A stretch of DNA of 21,042 nucleotides from DATJJW01 sp035491935 (lineage in GTDB: Bacteria > Pseudomonadota > Alphaproteobacteria > ATCC43930 > CGMCC-115725), in contig DATJJW010000145.1 in NCBI GenBank assembly GCA_035491935.1, positions 1 to 21,042 on the forward strand, given 5' to 3'. Below are positions 16,301 to 21,042 of this stretch, one piece after another (the first letter of the stretch is position 1; each line of letters opens with the position of its first letter). The notes beneath the pieces were generated by a model. That model was not told where the DNA came from and made no database searches. It was given only the letters and a program-made list of their open reading frames with translations. The position numbers and the translations under genes were made by a program.

Positions 16301-16866
16301 GTCTTGAACAGGATGCCTTTCTTGTGCTTGGTGCGGCCAGCGGGCGAGAGCGTCGCCCAGGCGGCATATTTCGCCGCCATGTCCAGCCACTCGGCATTGG
16401 CCGCCTCGTCTTCCATCCAGCGATGGACATGCTCGGCGAAGACCTGCTCGGTAAGCGGCGTGTTGAAGCGCGTCTCGAGGTTATGCGTCAGGATGGCGCC
16501 GTCGATCGCGGCGGCATCGGCCTCGGTCACACCCTTGGTCGCGCGGCGCTGCACGAACAGACGCTTGACGGCATAGAGCGGTGCCAGCTCGTGGTGGTGA
16601 CGCTGCAGATCGCCCAGATCCTTGGCGATGCCGAAGAGCCGGCCGATGAAATCCTCGGCATGGGGCGCCACGGCCACCAGCAGCTCGGACTCGGCCTTGC
16701 GGTCGAGGGCCGTCGGTTCCGCACGCGCCGCCATCAGGCGGTTATGGAGTTCGGTATCGGCCGATTTCAGGTGATCGACGAACTGGCCATCCAGCCGGAT
16801 CAGGCCGTCACGGCTGTAGAGGTCGTCGAATTCCAGTCCAAAACCCAAGGCGAGAGTGTGCGGCAT
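13357..16866 (-). CDS. Single-chain GltD/NfnB-like plus PyrK/NfnA-like iron-sulfur flavoprotein
   Basis: The 1169-residue protein has three parts. Residues 1-230 match nothing I recognise. Residues about 235-790 resemble GltD/NfnB: Cys244, Cys247, Cys255, Cys278, Cys318, Cys321, Cys325 and Glu339 (in VDIPQIES) match in order the eight ligands of the two [4Fe-4S] clusters in GltD, Nfn and dihydropyrimidine dehydrogenase. An FAD motif GLGPAG (384-389), an NAD(P) motif GGGLTAID (562-569) and VAAGTQPNT (730-738) follow. Residues about 830-1130 resemble PyrK/NfnA: FQPGQFYRL (870-878) for flavin, GGGLG (957-961) for nucleotide, and Cys1093, Cys1099, Cys1102, Cys1120 for a [2Fe-2S] cluster. NfnAB couples NADPH, NAD and ferredoxin by flavin-based electron bifurcation, so a related transhydrogenase role is inferred. 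A GltD paralogue with a plain reductase partner is the alternative. Confidence 0.88.
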   Translation of the reverse strand: MPHTLALGFGLEFDDLYSRDGLIRLDGQFVDHLKSADTELHNRLMAARAEPTALDRKAESELLVAVAPHAEDFIGRLFGIAKDLGDLQRHHHELAPLYAVKRLFVQRRATKGVTEADAAAIDGAILTHNLETRFNTPLTEQVFAEHVHRWMEDEAANAEWLDMAAKYAAWATLSPAGRTKHKKGILFKTPHKLDPMNLVPVETVTIEGVEMMRLPRHRWRHREGFHLTDPGMDLIGALDNANYCIWCHNQGKDSCSKGLREKDNSFKKSPFGVPLNGCPLDEKISEMNLVKANGNPIGAVAIVTVDNPMAAGTGHRICNDCMKSCIYQKQEPVDIPQIESRALKDVLELPWGFEIYSLLTRWNPLNIRRPLPKAPSGYKVLVVGLGPAGYTLSHHLMNDGHTVVAVDGLKIEPLPPEISGIDTAGKPVPFKPIERIKQLWEPLDNRVMAGFGGVAEYGITVRWNKNFLKIIRLLLERRRSFSMIGGVRFGGTMTIDSAFAMGFDHVALCAGAGRPTVIPMKNGLATGVRQASDFLMALQLTGAAKSNSIANLQLRLPVVVIGGGLTAIDTATEAMAYYPVQVEKFLARYEVLTAERGEDAVRASWTAAEKATGDEFIAHAKAIRLERHAAEAEGRDPRIAGLINSWGGVTIAYRRRLIDAPSYTLNHEEVAIGMEEGIRFAENLTPEEVVVDATNAATAIKLKRFEIDPETGKTTGEGVPEELPARTILVAAGTQPNTVLGREDPTNLFLDGRYFQAFDEEGNPVKPERNVKPDQVQVLLSNRADGKAISFFGDLHPSFAGNVVKAMGSAKQGYPVISRVLAKRDPQGISAEALVTLVNEELRATVYQVNRLTPTIVEVVVKAPLAARQFQPGQFYRLQNFETLAPQSGNTILGMEGIAVTGASVDKEKGLLSTIVLEMGGSSDLCDLLQPGEPVILMGPTGEPTHTPSGETVLLVGGGLGNAVLFSIGQALRAQGSRVICFAGYKKLADRYKVEEIEKAADVIVWCSDEAPGFTPGRASDKSFVGNIVEAMVSYGESKLGDEPIPLREVDRIIAIGSDGMMGAVARARHGVLQPYLKPEHMAIGSINSPMQCMMKEICAQCLQLHKDPETGQETVVFSCFNQDQALDKVDFTNLRQRLSQNTVQEKLTKQWIDRSLRQIGKRMPLAAE

Positions 16867-16950
16867 TAGAACGAATGAACCCTCGTAAACCGGGCCGGCA
16901 CGTGATGACGGCTGCCCTGACTATCAAAACGGAAAATATAACAGCGGACA

Positions 16951-16963
16951 GTAATCCAATTAC
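16951..16963. promoter_or_regulatory. Inverted repeat, possible operator
   Basis: GTAAT-CCA-ATTAC is a perfect five-base dyad about 85 bases upstream of the flavoprotein start, where a repressor or activator site would be expected. It is short enough to be chance. Confidence 0.25.
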
Positions 16964-17045
16964 CGTCTGTACCCGAGCAAAAATGTACATCATTTGCAGC
17001 ATGGCCGCCCGGTGACCTATGCAACCCGTTTCTGGACGATCATTT

Positions 17046-17060
17046 CGATAGAAATTATCG
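17046..17060. promoter_or_regulatory. Inverted repeat, possible operator upstream of trmFO
   Basis: CGATA-GAAAT-TATCG is a perfect five-base dyad about 115 bases before the trmFO ATG. A second half-site-like CGATA follows directly (17059-17063). No known regulator consensus fits clearly. Confidence 0.22.
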
Positions 17061-17173
17061 ATACATGGCGATTCTGCGGAATCACCATATCGTCATTGAC
17101 CTGACACACGAATTGACGGCGCGCCCCTGCCCGTGGAACAACCGCGGCTTTCCCGAGGGATTTGGATAAAATC

Positions 17174-18505
17174 ATGGTGAAACCGGTACATGTCATCGGC
17201 GGCGGCCTGGCCGGCAGTGAAGCGGCCTGGCAATTGGCGCAGCGCCAGGTGCCGGTGATCTTGCACGAGATGCGGCCGGTGCGTGGCACCGAGGCGCATC
17301 AGACCGGCAATCTGGCGGAACTCGTCTGCTCCAATTCCTTGCGCTCCGACGACGCGGTCAATAATGCGGTCGGGCTGCTGCACGAGGAAATGCGGCGCTG
17401 TTCCTCGCTGATCATCGCGGCGGCCGACAAGCACAAGGTGCCGGCGGGTGGCGCGCTCGCGGTCGACCGCGAGGGGTTCGCGGCCGAAGTCGAGGCACGA
17501 TTGCTCTCTCATCCGATGGTCACGCTGGAACGTGCCGAGGTCGAGGGTCTGCCGCCCGAGGACTGGGACAGCGTCATTGTCGCCAGCGGTCCGCTGACCT
17601 CGCCGGCGTTGGCGAGCGCCATCCATGCGCTGACCGGTGAGGATGCGCTGGCCTTCTTCGATGCCATCGCGCCGATCATCCACCGCGACAGCATCGACAC
17701 CGAGATCGCGTGGTTCCAGTCGCGCTACGACAAGCCGGGTCCCGGCGGCGATGGCAAGGATTACATCAATTGCGGCATGGACAAGGCCCAGTACCTGGCC
17801 TTCCTCCAGGCGCTGCTCGATGGCGAGAAGACCGACTTCAAGGAATGGGAGAAAGACACGCCCTATTTCGAGGGCTGCCTGCCGATCGAGGTGATGGCCG
17901 CTCGAGGGCCCGACACGCTGCGCTGGGGACCGATGAAGCCGGTGGGCCTGACCAACAGGCATACCGGTCAGAAACCCTACGCCGTGGTGCAGCTGCGCCA
18001 GGACAATGCGCTGGGCACGCTGTTCAACATGGTGGGTTTCCAGACCAAGCTGAAATATGCCGAACAGGCGCGGGTCTTCCGCATGATCCCCGGCCTGGAG
18101 AAGGCCGAGTTCGCCCGCCTCGGCGGCCTGCACCGCAACACCTTTCTCAACAGCCCCAAACTGCTTGACCGGCAGCTGCGGTTGAAGCCGGTGCCGCGCC
18201 TGCGTTTCGCCGGCCAGATCACCGGTGTCGAGGGATATGTCGAATCCGCGGCCATGGGGCTGGTGACCGGCCGCATGGCCGCGGTCGAACGGTTGGGCGG
18301 CCTGTTGGAGCCACCGCCGCCGACCACGGCGCTGGGCGCGCTGGTCGCCCACATCACCGGCGGGGCCGAGGCCCAGACCTTCCAGCCGATGAACGTCAAT
18401 TTCGGCCTGTTCCCGCCGGTCGATCCGGCCTTGAAGCGTGGCGAACGCAAGCCTGCAATGTCAGCCCGCGCGCTGGAAGATCTGACGCCCTGGATCGCCC
18501 AGTAA
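17174..18505 (+). CDS. trmFO: Methylenetetrahydrofolate--tRNA-(uracil-5-)-methyltransferase
   Basis: TrmFO makes 5-methyluridine at position 54 of tRNA, using methylenetetrahydrofolate as carbon donor and FADH2 as reductant, in place of SAM-dependent TrmA. The ATG at 17174 gives 443 residues, the normal length; an in-frame TTG at 17162 is less likely. The N-terminal FAD motif is VIGGGLAGSEAAWQ (7-20), followed by HEMRP (31-35), HQTGNLAELVCSNSLRSD (42-59), YFEGCLPIEVMAARGPDTL (231-249), RWGPMKPVGL, the GLHRNTFLNSP block, GQITGVEGYVESAAMGL and VNFGLFPP. Cys52 and Cys235 sit where I recall the conserved catalytic cysteines of bacterial TrmFO. The gene stands alone, divergent from the flavoprotein gene, and ends 18 bases before an opposing gene. 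Its folate dependence links loosely to folB at the left of the window. Confidence 0.97.
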   Translation: MVKPVHVIGGGLAGSEAAWQLAQRQVPVILHEMRPVRGTEAHQTGNLAELVCSNSLRSDDAVNNAVGLLHEEMRRCSSLIIAAADKHKVPAGGALAVDREGFAAEVEARLLSHPMVTLERAEVEGLPPEDWDSVIVASGPLTSPALASAIHALTGEDALAFFDAIAPIIHRDSIDTEIAWFQSRYDKPGPGGDGKDYINCGMDKAQYLAFLQALLDGEKTDFKEWEKDTPYFEGCLPIEVMAARGPDTLRWGPMKPVGLTNRHTGQKPYAVVQLRQDNALGTLFNMVGFQTKLKYAEQARVFRMIPGLEKAEFARLGGLHRNTFLNSPKLLDRQLRLKPVPRLRFAGQITGVEGYVESAAMGLVTGRMAAVERLGGLLEPPPPTTALGALVAHITGGAEAQTFQPMNVNFGLFPPVDPALKRGERKPAMSARALEDLTPWIAQ

Positions 18506-18523
18506 CGCCCGGTCGACGGCTGA

Positions 18524-19423
18524 TCAGTAGCGTCCCGTCAGGCGGGCAAAGCCTAGACGCCAGGCGGCGAGCGGGTCGGGCTCGATAACCCCGGTATTGA
18601 AGGCGTCATGGCTGAGCCTCGCCAATCTGACGAGATAGGCCGAGGCCACCCTTGCCTCGGCCAGGACCGGCAAGGCTTGCCGGGAGACCAGACGCCGCCG
18701 CTCGCGCGCCTGGGACAGCAAGCCTCGCGCATGATCGGCCAGCATCGCCACCGCCCGGCGTAAGGCCCGACTATCCTTGAGATCCGCAATATCGAGTTCG
18801 CAGCGCTGCGCGATGTCATCGGGGATCGTGATCCTGCCCCTCGATGCATTGAAGGGCAGCGCGCGGAGGAGGCCGGTCAGCGTCCAAGCAGTGCCGACCA
18901 GGCGGGCGGCTTCCGCGTCCGCTTCGCGGTCCGCGCCCAGCAGCTTCACCCGGACCTCGGCCAGCGCGCCGCTGGTATCGGCCGCATAATTCGTCAAGGA
19001 TGCCAGATCCGGCGGCGGCGCCTCGTCCCAATCATGCTCGCGCGCATCGATCATGCGGTCGAGAGGACTGCGCGGAACCCGGCCCGAGACCAGCAGCGGC
19101 GCCAGCGCCACAAGGATGGGGTGACGGCGCGGGGCGGTGCCGGCCATCACCTCGTCCAGCGATTCGCGCCACCATTGCAGGCGAATCCGCGCCAGCAACG
19201 GTTGGCTCACCGTGTCGCGCAGCCGTGCCAGGTCGAGGCCGAAAGCCAATACCGCCGCGAGATTTCCGCGGTGTGGGGCTGGCGCGTAAAGAGTTGCCAG
19301 GTAGCGGTCCCGATCATGGCGCTCGAGCTCGGCGCCGAAACCGCCCAAGGGATCGTTTGTCAGTGGGGCGTCTACCATGGGCCGGCTCATAACACGGCTT
19401 GGTCCCGTGCCAAACCACGACAT
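18524..19423 (-). CDS. Squalene/phytoene synthase-fold protein, NDUFAF6-like
   Basis: This 299-residue protein has the all-helical squalene/phytoene synthase fold but probably not the enzyme activity. DRDRYLATLYAPAPHRG (37-53), LARLRDTVSQP and RLQWWRESLD (81-90) are family blocks. The two Asp-rich prenyl-diphosphate motifs are degraded: the second, normally like RDVxED before GR, reads RALPFNASRGRITIPDD (187-203), and the first has no paired aspartates. Human NDUFAF6 is a complex I assembly factor with the same fold and loss of motifs, and stand-alone alphaproteobacterial copies are commonly linked to it. No hopanoid or carotenoid gene neighbours it, which agrees. In-frame ATGs at 19390 and 19378 are alternative starts with similar support. 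Confidence 0.85.
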   Translation of the reverse strand: MSWFGTGPSRVMSRPMVDAPLTNDPLGGFGAELERHDRDRYLATLYAPAPHRGNLAAVLAFGLDLARLRDTVSQPLLARIRLQWWRESLDEVMAGTAPRRHPILVALAPLLVSGRVPRSPLDRMIDAREHDWDEAPPPDLASLTNYAADTSGALAEVRVKLLGADREADAEAARLVGTAWTLTGLLRALPFNASRGRITIPDDIAQRCELDIADLKDSRALRRAVAMLADHARGLLSQARERRRLVSRQALPVLAEARVASAYLVRLARLSHDAFNTGVIEPDPLAAWRLGFARLTGRY

Positions 19424-19439
19424 TCGCGCCGCTGGTTCC

Positions 19440-19469
19440 TTGACATCGCCGGGGTAAGTGAAATTTAAC
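19440..19469 (+). promoter_or_regulatory. Candidate sigma-70 promoter for sodB
   Basis: A perfect TTGACA (19440-19445) is followed after 18 bases by TTTAAC (19464-19469), four of six matches to TATAAT. This would give a leader of about 130 bases before the sodB ATG. The -10 is weak, and the -35 lies within the opposing gene's 5' flank. Confidence 0.35.
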
Positions 19470-19608
19470 AGAAGCTAGCTTGGAAAGCAGGCCCGCGCGC
19501 CGGCCACGGCCTAATCAAAATCGCGGCCATTTCAAGTCTTTACCGGACATCCGTCCCGGCGCCGGCCCCCGCTTGCCGGTGCCTGAACTCGAGAACGAAG
19601 GAAACACC

Positions 19609-20211
19609 ATGGCTTTCGAACTTCCTTCCCTGCCCTACTCGCATAACGCGCTCGCCGAGCGTGGCATGTGCCAGGAGACCTTGGAGCTCCATCATGGCAA
19701 GCATCATCAGGCCTATGTCACGGCGCTGAACGGCTTCGTCGAGAAGAATGCCGACCTGCAGGGCAAGTCTCTCGAGGAGATCATCCACCTGTCGAACGGC
19801 AAGGCGGACCTCGCTCCCGTGTTCAACAATGCCGGCCAGCATTGGAACCACATCCTGTTCTGGCAGGCGCTGTCGCCCAAGGGCGGCGTGATCCCGCCCA
19901 AGCTGGCCACCAAGATCAACGCCGATTTCGGCTCGGTCGACAAGTTCAAGGAAGACTTCAAGGCCGCCGCCATCAGCCAGTTCGGCTCGGGCTGGGCCTG
20001 GCTGGTCCAGGGTGCCGACGGCAAGCTCAAGGTGACGAAGTCGCCGAATGGCGCCAACCCGGTCGCCTCGAACGAGGGCACGCCGATCCTCGGTCTCGAC
20101 GTGTGGGAGCACAGCTACTACCTGGACTTCCGCAACCGTCGTCCGGACTACATCACCAATTTCCTCGACAAGCTGGCGAATTACGAATTCGCCGAGTCGA
20201 AGCTGAAGTAA
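19609..20211 (+). CDS. sodB: Superoxide dismutase, iron type
   Basis: SodB converts superoxide to oxygen and hydrogen peroxide in the cytoplasm. The ATG at 19609 follows AAGGAA (19598-19603) at five bases; the longer in-frame start at 19480 adds an Arg/Pro-rich stretch with no support. The product is 200 residues. Metal ligands by position are His28 (LELHHGKHH), His81 (QHWNHILFW), Asp164 and His168 (DVWEHSYYLDFRN). Gln77 in NNAGQHWNH is the second-sphere glutamine position that marks Fe enzymes; Mn enzymes have Gly there and Gln further on. GSGWAWLV and LPYSHNALAERGM are standard. There is no signal peptide. The gene ends at a strong terminator shared with the opposite gene's tail. Confidence 0.97.
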   Translation: MAFELPSLPYSHNALAERGMCQETLELHHGKHHQAYVTALNGFVEKNADLQGKSLEEIIHLSNGKADLAPVFNNAGQHWNHILFWQALSPKGGVIPPKLATKINADFGSVDKFKEDFKAAAISQFGSGWAWLVQGADGKLKVTKSPNGANPVASNEGTPILGLDVWEHSYYLDFRNRRPDYITNFLDKLANYEFAESKLK

Positions 20212-20230
20212 GCGGCGAAAGCCTGACGGG

Positions 20231-20264
20231 AACGGCCGGCAGCCTAATGGTTGCCGGCCGTTTT
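20231..20264 (+). terminator. Strong intrinsic terminator of sodB
   Basis: AACGGCCGGCA (20231-20241) pairs perfectly with TGCCGGCCGTT (20252-20262). Loop bases GCC/GGT extend the stem (one G-T pair) to 14 base pairs, leaving a TAAT loop. TTTT (20261-20264) follows, completing a classic rho-independent terminator 20 bases after the sodB stop. On the minus strand no T-tract follows. The stop codon and last codons of the opposing permease gene lie inside the hairpin. Confidence 0.9.
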
Positions 20265-21042
20265 CGTTGGGGGATACCGCAGAAGCGTCAGGAGATAGAA
20301 CCCGGCGCTGAGCGCGGTGATGAGGAAGCTGGTCGGCAAATCGCTGTAATAGGAGATCGTCAGCCCACCCCAGGCCTCGACCAATGCCAGCAAGGCGGAG
20401 AGGACGAGCCCTGACCCCAGCCGTGTCGTCAGACGCTGGGCGGTGGCGGCGGGCCCGACCATCAGGGTGAAGACCAGCAGCACGCCGACGATCTGCGCGG
20501 ATTCGGCGACCGCGATCGCGACCACGACCAGGAACAGCACGCCCAGCAGACGCAACGATATGCCTCGTGCTTCGGCCAGTTCCGGCTGCAGGCTGGCGAA
20601 CAGCAAGGGGCGCGCGATGATGGCGAGAAGCGCCAGGCTGAAGGCACCGAGGCCGAACAGCCCCCACAAGGTCGGTATATCCACGCCCAGCACATTGCCG
20701 AACAGCACCGCAGTCGCCTGGGTGGCGTAAGCTGTATAGAAATGCAGGAACAGCACGCCCAGCCCCAGCGACAGCGCCAGCACCAGGCCGATGGCGACAT
20801 CGCGCCCGCTCATCTTCTCGCCAAGCAACCCCATGAATACGCCCGCGAGGACGGTCGCGGCGGCCAGGCCCCATAAGGGTGATACCGCGATCAGCACGGC
20901 ACCGGTAGCGCCGGCGAACCCGACATGGGACAGCGCATGGCCGGCAAAGGTCTGACCGCGCAGCACCAGGAAATAGCCCACGATGCCGGCGACGATCGCG
21001 ACGACCGCACTCGCCAGGAAGGCATGGATCATGAAATCGTAT
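20244..21042 (-). CDS. znuB: ABC-3 family metal permease (ZnuB-like), probably 5'-partial
   Basis: This is the membrane component of a metal-ion ABC importer (zinc or manganese class). The sequence is strongly hydrophobic, with about eight transmembrane segments. ABC-3 signatures include VLRGQTFAGHALSHVGFAGATGA (around residue 25), AVLFGNVLGVDIP, ARGISLRLLGVLFL and VGVLLVFTLMVGPAATAQ. From the ATG at 21032 it has 262 residues. However, the frame stays open to the window edge and reads Tyr-Asp-Phe just before that Met, and in this family a short segment ending like YDFM often precedes the first helix. The true start therefore probably lies outside. The ATPase and binding-protein genes would be expected upstream, beyond the right edge. 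Zinc versus manganese cannot be decided from the permease alone. The gene is tail to tail with sodB. Confidence 0.9.
   Translation of the reverse strand, partial: YDFMIHAFLASAVVAIVAGIVGYFLVLRGQTFAGHALSHVGFAGATGAVLIAVSPLWGLAAATVLAGVFMGLLGEKMSGRDVAIGLVLALSLGLGVLFLHFYTAYATQATAVLFGNVLGVDIPTLWGLFGLGAFSLALLAIIARPLLFASLQPELAEARGISLRLLGVLFLVVVAIAVAESAQIVGVLLVFTLMVGPAATAQRLTTRLGSGLVLSALLALVEAWGGLTISYYSDLPTSFLITALSAGFYLLTLLRYPPTKTAGNH

Larger units (their letters stand above)
16867..17173. promoter_or_regulatory. Divergent intergenic region between the flavoprotein gene and trmFO
   Basis: About 300 bases with no supportable gene, holding the promoters for both flanking genes. It is less GC-rich than the coding DNA and contains two short perfect dyads (16951-16963 and 17046-17060), described separately. 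A GATAAAAT stretch just before the trmFO ATG is AT-rich, but no -35 sits at the right distance. The 11-mer ACTATCAAAAC at 16920-16930 also occurs in the other large non-coding block (2811-2821). Confidence 0.4.

Noticed and set aside
13357..16866. Calling the large protein simply glutamate synthase small subunit
   Set aside because: The GltD-like region is only the middle of the protein. The C-terminal PyrK-like module and the N-terminal extension are absent from GltD, and no gltB large-subunit gene is nearby.
14029..16869. A 946-codon open frame on the + strand opposite the large flavoprotein gene
   Set aside because: It mirrors the true gene in the complementary frame of GC-rich DNA. Its translation is rich in His, Gln, Asp, Gly and Arg with no recognisable domain, whereas the minus strand encodes clear flavoprotein and iron-sulfur motifs.
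17093..18352. A 419-codon minus-strand frame opposite trmFO
   Set aside because: It is a shadow of a well-supported trmFO; its translation has no family resemblance.
18524..19423. Phytoene or squalene synthase in a carotenoid or hopanoid pathway
   Set aside because: The diphosphate-binding aspartate motifs are missing and no isoprenoid genes are adjacent.
19540..20874. A 444-codon minus-strand frame spanning sodB and the permease gene
   Set aside because: It is out of frame with the hydrophobic permease and antisense to sodB, crosses a strong terminator, and reads as Arg/Gly/Ala-rich sequence.

Overview
This is a GC-rich chromosomal window. Protein motifs and gene neighbourhoods point to an alphaproteobacterium, probably of Rhodospirillales type. 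Indicators are trmFO, a KVAQ-type ABC1 kinase, an alphaproteobacterial FolB, a uvrC-pgsA-moaD-moaE cluster and a stand-alone squalene/phytoene-synthase-fold protein of the NDUFAF6 type. That placement is inference. Nearly all of the window is coding. I saw no rRNA, tRNA, CRISPR array, insertion sequence or phage gene.

Layout. 1-2594 (+): the 3' part of uvrB, a pteridine-reductase-like SDR and folB. 2595-2954: the longest non-coding stretch, with an AT-rich core and a cluster of DnaA-box-like 9-mers; it could be a replication origin or a DnaA-responsive promoter. 2955-6378 (+): uvrC, pgsA, moaD, moaE. 6412-10665 (-): pepF, an ABC1/UbiB-type kinase and a SPOR-domain membrane protein, tightly packed and read right to left. 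10816-12555 (+): a long-chain acyl-CoA synthetase. 12606-16866 (-): an unusual 1169-residue iron-sulfur flavoprotein, then a small protein of unknown function. 17174-18505 (+): trmFO. 18524-19423 (-): the NDUFAF6-like protein. 19609-20211 (+): iron superoxide dismutase. 20244 to the right edge (-): an ABC-3 metal permease that appears to continue past the window.

How the genes work together. uvrB and uvrC are nucleotide-excision-repair partners on either side of the non-coding block. The SDR and folB form a small pterin/folate unit. moaD and moaE together make molybdopterin synthase. pgsA and the acyl-CoA synthetase belong to lipid metabolism. The NDUFAF6-like protein, SodB and the large flavoprotein relate to respiration and redox balance.

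Most unusual item. The 1169-residue protein fuses a GltD/NfnB-like module to a PyrK/NfnA-like module on one chain. It keeps what looks like a full ligand set for two [4Fe-4S] clusters and one [2Fe-2S] cluster, and has a roughly 230-residue N-terminal domain I cannot assign. It looks like a single-chain relative of the electron-bifurcating NfnAB transhydrogenase. All other genes belong to well-known families.
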